From: Aurelia coerulea
Taxonomy: Eukaryota; Cnidaria; Scyphozoa; Semaeostomeae; Ulmaridae
Assembly (NCBI GenBank): GCA_039566865.1
Contig: CM076952.1
Span: 11,614,501 to 11,678,500 of the forward strand
Direction: 5' to 3'
Length of the DNA: 64,000 nucleotides
How positions within the stretch are numbered: position 1 is the first letter of the stretch; the number at the start of each line of letters is the position of its first letter. Made by a program: the position numbers and the translations under genes. Positions 43,491 to 56,218 of this stretch are shown here, in pieces. The notes below the pieces were generated by a model. It was not told the DNA's origin. It saw only the letters and a list, made by a program, of their open reading frames with translations, and made no database searches.

Positions 43491-44862
43491 TGATGATTAT
43501 GGTGATGATGTTTTACCTCTCATTGATATCAGAGCAAATCAAAGAAGACTGCAAAATAATTTTGATTCTTGTAGCCGTTGCCAAAATGTACTCAAGAATG
43601 CAAGTCTTCAAAAACATGGAATGAAAACTTAATCGATGAGAGATGGGGCCATTCCAAATTGTGCTCAACAGGATTCCTCCAAGCATCCATAACCTTAATT
43701 CAATGTCAGAGAAGGCTAGTTTATCGAAAGTGCTTTTTAAATTCCATTTGATTTGCTTTGAATAAACTACATTCTACTTTTAAAAAATATGCCAGCTAGG
43801 GGCGTCTGGTTATGTTACTATAGAGCCCGTTCATTATTTCGTTATTTTTAACATTTAAGCAAACGTCGAATAATTTTTTTGGACACCCTCTAGAAATACT
43901 TATTGTTTTGCTGCAACAACTCCCGTCTCCGTTGTATGAATTGAAACTAATTCATGGAAGAGAAATATTATTTGCAGGTGGTGTTTTGGATGTAGAGATG
44001 AATTGAAAATATTGACAGATCAACATGGGCACAGAACTGGATATTGCAAAACGCTTCTTAAAGTTAGTTGACGGAGATGAATAGCCAAGTCAGCCCTGCA
44101 TATGCAAGGGACTGGGCAAGCTAAAAATAGATATTGTGTCTTTGCCAATCAAAATTGAGAACTCTTGTTTTGATCACCACTTTCACGTGATCAAGTTTTC
44201 TTGAGATCAAAAAAGTTCAAAGTGGCTAATGATCCGGATTCAAATTTGTTTTCTCCTGCAAGAAATTAGCGAACTTCACGAGCTGGAAAGTTTTACACTT
44301 GTTTTTGAGGTACGGGGAAAAGGGAGAGGAGTTGCGGGACGAACACGACGATATCCAGTTGTTATTAGGCCTCGAGACTTCATTAGAGACAACACTAACT
44401 TTTTTAGTAGTTTTCCAGGGGTTTTGCCTCTTCCTCAATTCAGTGACATGACGAAAGGCAAGCGCTGATTGGTAAATTCAATTGTGTACTAAGTTTCAAT
44501 TGACTTGAATTGAAGTTATTTTTGAAAAGCCGTTGGCTTTAGCTCAATCGACTAACTTCAAAAAGTGATGAATATTTGATTCATCCTGCGCCGTGGTTTT
44601 GTGTCATTTGCTTGATTTAATCAAACTATTGCTCAAATAGTAACTGCGTCATCACGCTTTTAGAAAGTGTATCACTTACTTTGCTACGACACAGGTCAAG
44701 AGACATTTGAAGTTAAGACTGGGAAGTTTTTTTGTGACACCTTGTATATGGTGAACCAGACTGATTGCGATGAATCTCTCATCAAACGAGATCTATTCCA
44801 AACCACGACAGCTCACACTGGCACGTAGACTTATTACATATTCGTAGTTATCGTTGTTGATA
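43491..44862. other. Unassigned AT-rich DNA
   Basis: No supported gene. The open frame at 44229-44468 has a basic GKGRGVAGRTRRY run, but no family is recognised. Confidence 0.3.
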
Positions 44863-45896
44863 CCGGATGCGCCACAATAAACTATGCACGTTTGGCAGGC
44901 CACAATAAATTGTACACATGACCAATTTTGAAGATTCATGACTTAACCTTTAGCAAAAACCCGGAATTAGAGTCTGGGATTTTTTGCAAATTGTTCTGCT
45001 TTCAGTTTTTAGAGCTAGACGCGAGTTTCTTAAAAGTTTCATTTTCAAAAACACTGAAAACGATCAGAAAACGTCGATCAAATTTTCTATAGAATCGACA
45101 TGAATGGACAAAGAGAAAACTTGTTCGTGGTGATTTTGGGTTTAGAAATCGATCAATTATATCGATTAATTGTATCAATTGATTAATCCATTTCTAGACC
45201 CCAAATCACCACCAAAAAGTTTTCTCTTTTTCCATTCATGTCGATTCTTTAGAAAATTTGATCGACTCTTTTTTATAGTTTTCAGTGTTTTTGAAGACCA
45301 AACTATTAAGAAACTCGTGCCTACCTCTGAAAACTGAAAAATTTGCAGAAAATCCTACCGGGTGAGTCAGAAAAAAGGATCCCCGCTTGGAAGGCCACTG
45401 TTCCATGAATATCAAAGCAGTAATATTGAAAAATGTCTTGTTTTATTGCCAATATGTTCAATTTGGTTCAGTAATTTACCCGGCCTTAATCGGACATTCC
45501 TTCCCGTGGATATGGGTGATTTTCTGCAGAAAGCCCCTTCCAAAAACTTGCAAAAACGAATGAAAACAACGAGCACATTTTCCTTCCTAAAATTGATGAC
45601 ACTCACATAAATTCATGTATTTTGCCCTCTTGGGAGAATGGAATCCCCCGAATAGGTCATCGATACCAGGGGGAGGACTTGTTCATCCTCCCAAGACGAT
45701 AGCACATGCTAAAGCGTTCACAAGTCATTGCTGTAAGGCCATTGTAGGGCAGAAATGTTGGGAAATTTGTTCATGATTTTGGGCACGTTGTGAAGGTTTT
45801 TTGAAGAGGCTTTCTCGAAAAAATCCCTCATAGTTTCAAAATGGAGTGGCCGATTTCAGTCAGGTAAATTTTACACTAGATTTGGACATTTTACTA

Positions 45897-46207
45897 TTAA
45901 TGGTTCCTTTGATTATAATGAAATATAAGGACAAACCCCTCAAGTTTACAATGTCCAATATGACTAACATAAAATAGCCACAAATAAACATCTTCTATCA
46001 TAGGGGTTTGTCCGCGCGGTTCCGAAACTGATGAAAAACGCGACAAAACATCTTTTAGCGCAAATTTGGATGATTTACTGAAATAGGCCAAAAACAAATA
46101 ATCGCTAGAAAATTGGGCAGTAGTGCAGTTGCCCGGAATTTGCTAGCACGAATATACAACAACAACTTTTACGGTCGGTGATTGGACTGAAAACCTTACT
46201 TTTTCCG
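45897..46207. repeat. Direct repeat A (first copy)
   Basis: 311 bp, nearly identical to 46547-46857; a TTTACTGAAA/TTTAGCGAAA difference near 46077 is among the few changes seen. Confidence 0.9.
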
Positions 46208-46283
46208 GACCAATGCACCTGTCACACGACCGACGGCCGTGGAAAGAAAATAGGCAGAGACAATAGGTGGAGGGTGGGTGGGG

Positions 46284-46550
46284 AAAATAATCTGCGCTCC
46301 TCTGGTGCAAACCAGCGTGCTGCTTTGATTATAGACGACTGATAAACATGCCAGTATTACTTTTTATATTCCTTTGAACAACAGACATTCCACGTGCAGC
46401 CGACATGCCCCAACGCAAGAAGTTACTTTCAACGATATTGTCACAAAGATAAAGTTGTAAACATGGCCACAAGGGACACAGCCCTATTGACTAAGAAACT
46501 AACATCACGTTCCATTAATTGCGATTAAATTGCATTCAATCGCCATTTAA
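46284..46550. repeat. Direct repeat B (first copy)
   Basis: 267 bp, apparently identical to 50061-50327. It abuts and overlaps by a few bases the start of A' at 46547. Confidence 0.9.
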
Positions 46551-46857
46551 TGGTTCCTTTGATTATAATGAAATATAAGGACAAACCCCTCAAGTTTACA
46601 ATGTCCAATATGACTAACATAAAATAGCCACAAATAAACATCTTCTATCATAGGGGTTTGTCCGCGCGGTTCCGAAACTGATGAAAAACGCGACAAAACA
46701 TCTTTTAGCGCAAATTTGGATGATTTAGCGAAATAGGCCAAAAACAAATAATCGCTAGAAAATTGGGCAGTAGTGCAGTTGCCCGGAATTTGCTAGCACG
46801 AATATACAACAACAACTTTTACGGTCGGTGATTGGACTGAAAACCTTACTTTTTCCG
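46547..46857. repeat. Direct repeat A' (second copy)
   Basis: Second copy of A, directly following B. Confidence 0.9.
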
Positions 46858-49800
46858 CCCAACACGCAGTGCCCCACCCAATCACCACCTGAGAGAGAAA
46901 GGCAGAAAGCAGAGAAAGCTGCAGGATTTGTGCTCTACGACCGAGCACTTGGCCACCCCTACATTAGGGGATTTGTTTTACTTTTTTTTTTACTTTTTTA
47001 CTTTTCTTTTCTTCTGTCACTTCTTCTTCTGCTCATCTCCTTGATTCTTTTTTTTTTTTTATATTTTCATAAATACATTTTCATATTGACAAGTTTGTTT
47101 TACTTCTTGTTTTTACGAACTTTACACCACAACTGCAGAACAACACAACGATACACATACTTATCCAGTCTGGGCCTGCCAACTATTGATTTTAGCCGTT
47201 TTGATTTAAAGAGACTAAAATGATGAGGATTGACTGATTGTTAAAAGAACTAGGAAATACAAAACTTCAAAACTGCAAAATCGTATGCCAGAGAGAGTGT
47301 TTTTGTTGTTAATTTTTGTTTAAATGATGCATCTGTGGAAAAAGGAAAGTCCCGTCCTTTGCAAGTTTCATCTGCAAAATGTAAAACAGAGGCTCTAAAT
47401 ATTTACAAGTATTGCTAAAAATGGATTGCCCTTTCAAGCCCTATCCCCCAAAAAGAAGGCGGTAAGTTGATTGAAAGCAATTAATTATTTGCAGTTAGTG
47501 CAACTAGTACCAAAACTAGATGTATAGGCCTTCACATAAAGTAACTTTCAATTCAAAGGGAAACTATACTCCCAAAAGGAAGTCGATTTGGATGCTGCAA
47601 ACAAGAAACTTCGTTATCCAATCTGAACATAACTAGCAAATCTCGTGGGTTGCCATTGTAGGATTGTAGGATTTTTGCGTCAAAGCCCATTCTGCAAGTC
47701 CCGAAATAGTAGGTTTATTGCCCTCAAAATGAAGGTTTTTATATGATATTCTTTCCGATCTTCTTATATTTTTTTTCCTTTGTTTTTGTTTTTGTTTTTA
47801 TTTGTTTTTTGTTTTAAACTACACCTCAGGTGAGATTTAACATTGGTATCCTTGACTGCAATGGATTCAATGCATTATATTGCACACATATCCTTTTCCC
47901 ATATTCAATAGACAGTGAAGATACTTGCGAATATTTACATTTCATCTTTTTCATTTGCTTTAATATTTTTGTTTTGGTGAAGTTGTTGCTTCTATACTAC
48001 TTCTCTTCTCTTTACTAGCAGTTTGATATACTTTCAGCCCCTTCTAGGATTCTCCAACTAGCTTCAAGGGAAGAATATCATTCATGCAAACAGAGAGCAG
48101 TCCAAAGAGCTAAACCTGGTTGGCGTATACACTAGATTAATAGAATATTGAAACCCATTCACCAGAGCACATACTTTGAATTGCCTTACGGACCAAAAAC
48201 TGTTTGTTTATCTAAAATCTTTATTCAACTTCGATAATCAAAACTAAATGATAGACAACTCGCAAACTTGTCTTTTGTCTTAAACTTTTGTTTTGTCTTT
48301 GTTTTCGTTTTTTGTTATTTGATTTTTTGTTTATAAGAGACATTTTTATATCCATAGTTAGGTTAACTTGAATGGAGTGAATTCCACCTGTCAAGAGAAA
48401 ATTTGAACAAATTATTCAAATCTGAAAGAAAAACATTGCATTAGATTCCGAGGGCTAAACTTCAAAGTAACTGCCAAACGTTTCAGCATACACGTTTACT
48501 TTACAAGCAACAGGCTTATCAGAATCCAGTACCATGATGACCAAAACTTCAAGAAACTCAAGCACTACCGCTCAAGAAAAATTAAGAAACTCTAAATCTT
48601 TTCTAGAATAAGAGTGGTAGATTACGGTTCGATACTCTCTGACAAAGCTACCTCCATTTTTCTTTTCAACTTTAGACTGCAAGAAACAGTAACTTTCAGC
48701 CTTAATATGCATGGCTTATCTGAGCTGACAATATCAATGCAAAATGCAAGCCCTTTCACGATAAGAAGGCTCAACTTCGAACCAAAACGCAATTTTTAGG
48801 CCCCAAAAAATAAGAAACTAACCCAGAACATTTTACTGCTGAAACAACCCAACGTTCAAGCGAAACTAAGAGACTTTTAGTATTAAGTGCTACCCAAGTT
48901 TCTTATAAAAACAAAAAATTAAACTGAAACAAAACAAACAAACAAAAAATCCATGTAGATCCATAAGGTGAGGGCGTTGATAGAAGCAAAACAATTTTCA
49001 TTTACAATGATAGCTATTTCCAGACCCGCAGTGTCCGAAAACCTTCAGGCACACACGTCTGAAAGGAATGTAGATACAAGCACGCATTCCCGAAATGAGA
49101 AATGAATATGACGACTGAGACCAGTTGAAAAATCGTTGGAACGCAAGAATGTGATGCTTTGCACGATTTGAAAATACCAAAAATCTTAGCCATTACCAAA
49201 TGTTCACAAGACTATAATACCCAAGGCACTCAGAACCCCTTAAGAAGACTCTACTAGTTCCAAAACAATCCACACAGTCGCCTGTGGAAAAAGGAAAATA
49301 ATGACAGCGAAACATTCTACTACGCGACACTAGCCCAAGAGCCCTAGTCACAAGACGGAATTATAAAAGCGTGAAGCCTGAGAACTGGTTTGAAACAAGA
49401 GCAAATAATACAGTGTCCAAAATACAGATTTTTCCAGGTACAATGCCAGAAATCCAACCGGGCGTGGCTTCTTGAAAAGCGCCCAAGCAGTTTTGTTTTA
49501 ACCGTGAAAATGACTGGAAAGTCGGGAAAGTCACGATTCAACAAATAACATAAAGCAATACTAGCTCCTGCAAGAATATGGCGAACAGTGTATAAGATTA
49601 TCTCAAGTGACCAATTATAGAACAGGAGACCGAGTTCGAATTGGGCGAGGCGAGCACAAGCAAACACGACATGCAGCACAAGGTGGGCAAGTAAACAGTG
49701 CATGCAACCCTAAAGGAAATGAAATGAAAAGGTCCAAAAGCCCACAAAAGCCCATTTACCTCACTCTGAACCGGCCTGAAAGCTCTACAGTGTCACCGTG

Positions 49801-50060
49801 CAAAGCTTCAGCAGCAAAATTTTTAACGCACGATATACTGCATGTCGCGATACCCGCCAGGCCCAAAAACGAGTCGGTCGTCTGATCTTTGGCCAAATCC
49901 CAGATCTTTCCCAACATAATACAATTCAAATTGCTCAAAGAGTCAGCCAAAATATGAACAAACATTTAGTAAAGAAAATAAATTAATGGTTGGATCTCAC
50001 CATGAACGACCAAACAACAAACCACGCAACATCTTGAATAGGCCACTACCTTCTCAGCGA
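46858..50060. other. 3.2-kb segment between A' and B', no recognised gene
   Basis: AT-rich, with long pyrimidine stretches (46970-47070) and many AAGAAACT words (48540-48960). No ORF above about 130 codons has a recognisable motif on either strand. The frame at 49344-49703 (minus) is Cys- and Leu-rich without known features. If the A/B pattern reflects a tyrosine-recombinase retroelement, its genes should be here, but none was seen. Confidence 0.5.
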
Positions 50061-50327
50061 AAAATAATCTGCGCTCCTCTGGTGCAAACCAGCGTGCTGC
50101 TTTGATTATAGACGACTGATAAACATGCCAGTATTACTTTTTATATTCCTTTGAACAACAGACATTCCACGTGCAGCCGACATGCCCCAACGCAAGAAGT
50201 TACTTTCAACGATATTGTCACAAAGATAAAGTTGTAAACATGGCCACAAGGGACACAGCCCTATTGACTAAGAAACTAACATCACGTTCCATTAATTGCG
50301 ATTAAATTGCATTCAATCGCCATTTAA
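50061..50327. repeat. Direct repeat B' (second copy)
   Basis: Second copy of B, 85 bp inside the right end of the inner CCGGGTGAGTCAG element. Confidence 0.9.
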
Positions 50328-50760
50328 ACTGTATATTTGCCGATATCATTGTCGTGATATCCATGGAGCTGTGACCTTTCAAACGGGGATTATTTTTTCT
50401 GACTCACCCGGTAGAATCTAATTCAGGCTTTCTGCTAAAGATTAAGTCACGAATCTTCAAAAATCAAAATTGGTCCAGTTTACGATTTATTGTGACCTAT
50501 CAAACGTGCATAGTTTATTTTGGCACACCCGGTAGACTGATAGATGTTCAATGTACGAGTCAAGGACTTTCACATTAGAATTTGGGGCAAAATTGTTTCT
50601 CTCGATTTCATGTTTGGATATGAAAACGATAGCAACACTGTACCAAAATTGAGTGATCTAGGCTATGACGGATGGGGCTAAGTTGCTAGCTCAAAGCACC
50701 GATACTAAAACGTATCAAAATTCAATTGTTCAATTATATTAGGTATGAACAAAAGCCGTC

Positions 50761-50937
50761 CCGGGTGTGCCAAAATAAACTATGCACGTTTGGCAGGCCA
50801 CAATACATCGTGGACTGGACCGATTTTGAAGATTTTTACTTAATCGTTAGAGGAAAGCCTGAATTAGATACTGAACGTTTTTGCAAATGTTTTCATTTTT
50901 TAGTTTCTTGAGCTAGAAGCCAAGAAACTAATACCCT
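50761..50937. mobile_element. Third CCGGGTG-family end, truncated by a LINE
   Basis: CCGGGTGTGCCAAAATAAAC begins at 50761 and follows the left arm of the outer element (44863 onward) for about 170 bp. It then meets LINE sequence at 50938. The partner end was not found. Confidence 0.6.
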
Positions 50938-52487
50938 TTACCCTTTCTTGCCAATACCCTTTCTTGTTTTAGAGATAGCTGATTTGATATGGGCAGAAAA
51001 GGACAGCTTTGAATCGAGTATAATTCTTAAATGTTTGTGTTCATCTACTTTCATCATTGGTGTGTTGTGAAAGTAAATTTCCGGATGATTAGCTTCGATC
51101 TTTTTCCTTGAGAATATTAGTTCCAGAGCTTGTTTTTGTGGATCAGCATTAAACGACATCCTCCAGTCATGAGCCCACTGTCTTATCAACTCCAAGTCAT
51201 GGTTCATGTCATTGGCAGCTGAATCACAATCTTGGACGACCGTAAACAATGACGTATCATCAGCGAAAAGCTTAGCATTGCACCTCAAGTTTTCAGTTAG
51301 GTCATTTATATACACAAGGAAAAATAGGGGTCCTAGAATAGAACCCTGGGGTACTCCTGCCGAAATATCTCCCCAAGAAGAACTCTGCCCATTCAAAACA
51401 GTTCGCTGCTTTCTATTCTCAAGAAAGCTCTTGACAAGAGAAAGAAGATTTCCTGAGACGCCACATCGTTGTAGTTTGTAAATCAGACCATCATGCCATA
51501 CCCTGTCAAATGCTTTGGAAATATCGAGATATACAGAACGAACATCGAGAGGGGGATTACAATCAAATGCTTTAAAAATTGTGTGCGTTGTGGAGGTTAA
51601 TTGGTTGACTGTTGAGTCACCTGGACGAAAACCTGATTGATTTGGGTTAAGTAACTCAGATGAAACAAGATGTGAATATAGAGAATCGTAAATGAGTTTT
51701 TCAAGTATTTTACCAAAGATTGGAAGAAGTGAAATTGGGCAGTAGTTTCCCTTCAAATTTTTTTTTCGTTAAGTAACTCAGATGAAACAAGATGTGAATA
51801 TAGAGAATCGTAAATGAGTTTTTCAAGTATTTTACCAAAGATTGGAAGAAGTGAAATTGGGCAGTAGTTTCCCTTCAAATTTTTTTTTTTTTTTTTTGTG
51901 AACAGGCACAACATTTGCATGCTTCCATATTTGGGGAAATAGACCACGCCTCAGGCAATTTGTGAATATGATCTTTAATGGAGCAACTAATGCAGCATCA
52001 CTCAACTTTATCATTCTCACAGATATTTCATCCCAGCCATGTGCTTTGTTAGGATTGAGTGAACGTATGATTTGTATTATCTTTTCTTCAGAGATAGCAA
52101 AGTCATTTATCAGATTAGAAGTTACTGGGATATGTCCTGGAATTGCACTGCCTGTGTCAATCGTCGTACACTGAAGCATGAAATAATCGTTGAATAATTG
52201 TGCCTTTTTTAATAAAATCAGTTACAAATAGACCATTCTCTAAAAGTGGTGGTATTATTGGAATCTTCGCCTTGTTTAGAACTGTATTGATCAAGGAACA
52301 ATACGTTTTGCTAGGGTTTTCACGGCTAGCTAAGGCTTCCCCTGCCTTAAGAAAGTAATTCCGATTTGCATCTTCAATCATTTTTGAACCTTCAGCTATC
52401 ATTGTTTGTATCCCCTCAAGCCTGTCGTCTGGCTGACCATTCCTCATGAAACTTTTATAAGCACGATTCTTACTTCTTAGAAAATTC
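50938..52487 (-). pseudogene. LINE with 2A peptide: reverse-transcriptase half
   Basis: Minus-strand polymerase half of the same LINE whose endonuclease lies at 56219-57434. The linker KNFLRSKNRAYKSFMRNGQ at 52480-52430 is followed by NPNKAHGWDEISVRMIKL, then VYLDISKAFDRVWHDGL (catalytic Asp), AGVPQGSILGPLFFLVYIND and CNAKLFADDTSLF (FADD variant of YxDD). It breaks off at 50938 in KTRKGIGKK, so the 3' end is lost. Within it, a 122-bp tandem duplication (51647-51768 and 51769-51890) with unequal T runs breaks the frame around HKKKKKK. A further frameshift lies near 52170-52190. The TTAA transposon 52492-56214 separates the two halves. Confidence 0.85.
51647..51890. repeat. 122-bp tandem duplication inside the LINE
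   Basis: Two copies, identical apart from the length of their T tracts (about 9 and 17-18 T). This points to a recent slip or unequal event at the T run. Confidence 0.9.
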
Positions 52488-53149
52488 TTAAAGTGCCACT
52501 AAACCTTTGGGGAACTTTTTGTTATCTGATAGAGTTTAGTTTTCATGGCTTGAAACCGAAAACAATTTTTCGATATGACGTTCCGTTCTTTTTCTATGGC
52601 TTTTCAAAGTGCCAATTTTGGGCAAATTTTGGTGTCAGGTTCGCGTAAAATCATTCCATGAAGAGGTCTGGACCGAGAGGTCTTGACGTCATACCGGGAA
52701 TGCAAAGCGAGAGAGAGTACACATTGAAGTGACAGTGACCGCGCTGCAGTGGATTTGTCGCTTTACATACAGCACTAGCAATTTCGTGCCAGATAAAAGG
52801 TTGCAGGTAATTCGAAGGATCAGCACTTTCTCCTCCAATTCCATTTCATCATGATGAAGACCTGCACTGCAGCAAGGCGAAGATATACGACAGACTTGAA
52901 GCAGCCAGAAAGGTTTCGGTCGTACAAGTACAATAGCGTGTTTAGGCCCTCGGCCTACTGAAATATGTTTGACCTACGTTTTTCCGGATAAAGTTTTCGT
53001 TCTTGGGAGCAAATATCGTTCACTTTCAATATTTTGGAGTTCCTGTCGTCCTAATGATATGCAAAACCATTCGAGAAGAAATGGAAGTTGGTTAAGAAAG
53101 AAGCAATAAGAAAGGTACTACAGTACGTGACTTTACACGTATTTTTTAT

Positions 53150-53425
53150 AAGAAACTGCCCATAAGAAACTCAACTCTCTCAGGAGAAGATAAGTTAAGA
53201 AACTATTCACTTTGAGAAAGGAATTCCTTGACATCTCTTTACTTTACTTTCACTTGTTTCCTGTATCATCACATTACTCGTATGGTACTTGAGGCATGTC
53301 TAAACATTGGAAAGGATAAAAGAAACCTTGTTTTCAAATGTTCACGAGGGCACAGGTAGTGAACATGAAGATTGTTATGGAACCTCTAAGAAACTCGTAA
53401 GAAACTCTGAGTACTCAAAATCTGA
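53150..53425. repeat. AAGAAACT-rich dispersed repeat, copy in TTAA element 2
   Basis: Matches 24660-24940 over most of its length, including TTTACTTTACTTTCACTTGT and GGTAGTGAACATGAAGATTG. Confidence 0.6.
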
Positions 53426-54047
53426 TAATTTTAAGAAACTTCCAGTACTGGCCCAAATTCTTAGTTTCTTAGAAAAAAATACGTGTATTTAGCTAGCAAT
53501 AGAATAGGCCTTGAATATTGAGTTTATCATGTGTTTGGTTTGTTGGTGATAGGAGAATTTAAAAAAAAATCCTCATTTCGAATGTTTATACCAGATGATG
53601 CTGATCAAGCTACCTGGAGGAGATATTTTACGGACTTCTATGATGAGTTAAATTTCATTTCAGTATGTTTATGAGAAGATTCAGGATTCAGACACATCAC
53701 TTGATTTCTTTGACTGCTTGAAAACTCTTCAAAGAAGCTCACAAATTTCCCTCTTTTTGAACCTCTTGAAGATGTTATGCTGCTCCCAAAAAGGATCAAC
53801 AGCAGGGCAACATATATTGCTGGATGCATCAAGAAGCCCTCTTTTTCACAGTAAAATTTTGGACACTCATTTTGAACACTTGAAAGTTGCAACAATGCAA
53901 TTCATAATTTTTTTTTCTAGGATCTGACCCATACTCTAGACAGGAACAGTAGCATGTCTTTGATGACATAAGCGCATGAGCAAGAGGGATCACACCCAGC
54001 CCTAACACTGGAAAATGTGTAAAATCTGCCATATTCAGGCAAAAAAG

Positions 54048-54209
54048 CCAATAGACGATTGCACTAAAGATGGCAGCAAGGAATTTTTTACCAAGAGGCA
54101 TTGAGTTCTAATTAAGACTCTTTAACCATTCTATAGGAATTCGATTAAAGAACGCAGTGCATCTTGGTAAAAAATTCCTTGCCCCCATCTTTAGCGCAAT
54201 CGTCTATTT
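54048..54209. mobile_element. Small foldback MITE
   Basis: AATAGACGATTGCACTAAAG at 54049 is mirrored by CTTTAGCGCAATCGTCTATT ending 54208. GGAATTTTTTACCAAGA pairs with TCTTGGTAAAAAATTCC further in. Arms are about 50 nt. Confidence 0.75.
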
Positions 54210-54251
54210 AAGTTGGGCAAAATGTTCATTATCAATAAATATTTTGGGCAG

Positions 54252-54265
54252 CCCCCCCCCCCCCC
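54252..54265 (+). repeat. C14 homopolymer
   Basis: Fourteen C in a row. It belongs to a set of 14-15-nt G/C runs in this window (5570, 5879, 24276, 62457). Confidence 0.95.
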
Positions 54266-56218
54266 TTAGGCAAGGAGCTGTGGAATTTATCACTTGGCAC
54301 CAGTTTCCTCTGTGGAAGAAAGAAGAAAAGACACTACCACCACTACAAGCTACTGTACTTGACTTTGTCTTTTTGATGCACATGCAATATTTAACTGGTT
54401 TTTAAGAAAAGTTAATAATCATACTGTGAATATTTACTATTTAAGAGATTAAAATGAAACAGTTCAAAGGTTGTTCATACTTCAGACCAATGCTTGGGGT
54501 TATTTGTTTTCCTATCTTTGCAAACCTTACAAGATCAGCAAAGGTTTGCTTACACCCACTTCAAGTCAAATGATCAGTCTTATAATGAAACATCTTTTGA
54601 TTACTTTAAAAAATTTTATGGCATGAAAACTTGTGCCATGAATTCAGAAAGTACTATAATACAAAGAAACGCAAGAGTATGGCTACATGACTTGAAGTGG
54701 TAAGCCAAGCTTAGCTGATTTTGTGTATGGCAATTTCTTTACTATTCAAATACACATATTTTTCTAATGTGAGAAACAGAAATGGCCCATAAGAAACTCA
54801 ACTCTCAGATCCCCAAAAAATTAAGAAACTTTTGGAAAAGACACATTATTGGATTTATGCAACATAATTTTTTGGATCATTTTGGTTCCAAAAATACATC
54901 TGCATCATTTTCAGGGAATTTTAAACTATACACTGTATTTTATCAATGTCACATCAGTATAAGTAATCTATGCGAAAGGTAGTCCATAAAACATCCAGGG
55001 CTAGTTTGTCCAGTTCAATAATTCTGAATGAGCAGCCAATAATGAGCAGGAACCAGTTACGTGGACAGCAATTGACATTGTTTCAGCTTCAGACATATTG
55101 ACTTTTGTTTTCTTCAGACGCACCTGCAAAAGGGAAGAAAATGGTCCTACACTTTGTCACAATCAACCTGACTGGCTGAAAGAAAATGAACAGCCATCGC
55201 TATGAAACTAAGGCAAGCAATCTTGAGGGTTTTCATCATAGAGGGGGTGAGGTTCTTCGCTGCTAAAGGTACCTAGTACAGCCAAAGGTTTATTTTTGGC
55301 ATTCTTGCTTAAGCAATGGTACACTTTCTGACAATTTTCGTCCAAGGAAGGGCAAATTTGACTCTATGTTTACAAAAAACTAGGTTCTGATGATTGATTG
55401 TGGAAATTCTCATGTTTCAGATCCCATTTTCAATGAGATATATCCACAAGAACGTTTACTACCACTCTATCATCAGCTAGTCACTTCCCCCGGTGTGCAA
55501 ATGTCATCGGGTAGCCTGATGCTGGGGCAAATAGGCTAAAATATGCCAGTTTGGTCATGTCATGAATCATTTGACAATTGCTGATTCATATAACACCACA
55601 ATCTTGAAAATTTTCATTATGAAAGTAAAACAAACAAACCTCAGCAACTGGTAGCTACGATCAGCTATTTTTGAAGGCTCTCGAATGCAAACTCGAAGAC
55701 ATTATTCAAGATTGGAGACAACAGCAAGTCAGCAAATGGTTTGTCTCAATCGGTCCGCCATCATCATAACAGAACTGTAGTAGGCCTATGCCTCTTCTTG
55801 CCAGTCACGAAGCTCAACGACAGCTTCTAAAGGCTCTTCTTCTGCTATCTCCATGTCCTAGTCGTCTTTCAAAAATGTGATTGAAGTATCAGTTAAAGTA
55901 GAAGTATTACTAATAAGTAATTCCAAAGTAAAAGCGATCTTCTTTGTTGGGTTCGACGTCGCTCTGCGCTCTCGTTTCGTTCAATGCGGCGTGGCTTTCC
56001 CTGATTGAAAGGAAACGTGCATTCCCGGTATGACATCAGAGGGAGATTCGTTCCCAGTTCCCCGCATGACCCGTCCTTGACACCATAAATTGCGTAGAAA
56101 TCGCCCCCGTTTCCACGGAAGGAATTCGAATTGATCAAAGATTTTAATTTCATCAGATTCTACAGGCATCATTCTATCAGATAACAAAAAGTTCCTCAAA
56201 CGTTTAGTGGCACTTTAA

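Larger units (their letters stand above)
45358..50411. mobile_element. Inner CCGGGTGAGTCAG-ended element nested at a TA
   Basis: CCGGGTGAGTCAGAAAAA at 45358 is mirrored by TTTTTTCTGACTCACCCGG ending 50411. TA is duplicated at 45356 and 50412. Arms of about 85 nt pair imperfectly. The 5-kb interior contains the A-B-A'-B' direct repeats and the 3.2-kb unexplained segment. No transposase was recognised. Confidence 0.75.
44863..50532. mobile_element. Outer CCGG-ended foldback element, TA duplication
   Basis: CCGGATGCGCCACAATAAAC at 44863 is mirrored by GTTTATTTTGGCACACCCGG ending 50532. TA lies outside both ends (44861 and 50533). The left arm runs to about 45170 and the right arm to 45357, then continues from 50412 to 50532. 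Removing 45358-50411 plus one TA restores a continuous right arm that pairs with the left. The ancestral element was therefore about 616 bp. Confidence 0.75.
52492..56214. mobile_element. TTAA-duplicating DNA transposon, copy 2, inserted in a LINE
   Basis: TTAA/AGTGCCACTAAAC at 52488-52504 and GTTTAGTGGCACT/TTAA at 56202-56218. Removing the element and one TTAA lets the LINE frame read ...TIRPV-KNFLRS... without a gap, which confirms borders and duplication. The subterminal CATACCGGGAATGC near 52690 is mirrored near 56020. Interior frames (for example 53650-53930 with SLDFFDCLKTLQRSSQISLF; 54494-54703) are open but unrecognised. It shares the AAGAAACT-type repeat with copy 1. Confidence 0.8.

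Noticed and set aside
55893..56199. Two minus-strand ORFs near the right end of the second TTAA element
   Set aside because: No THAP or other motif found; they overlap subterminal repeats.
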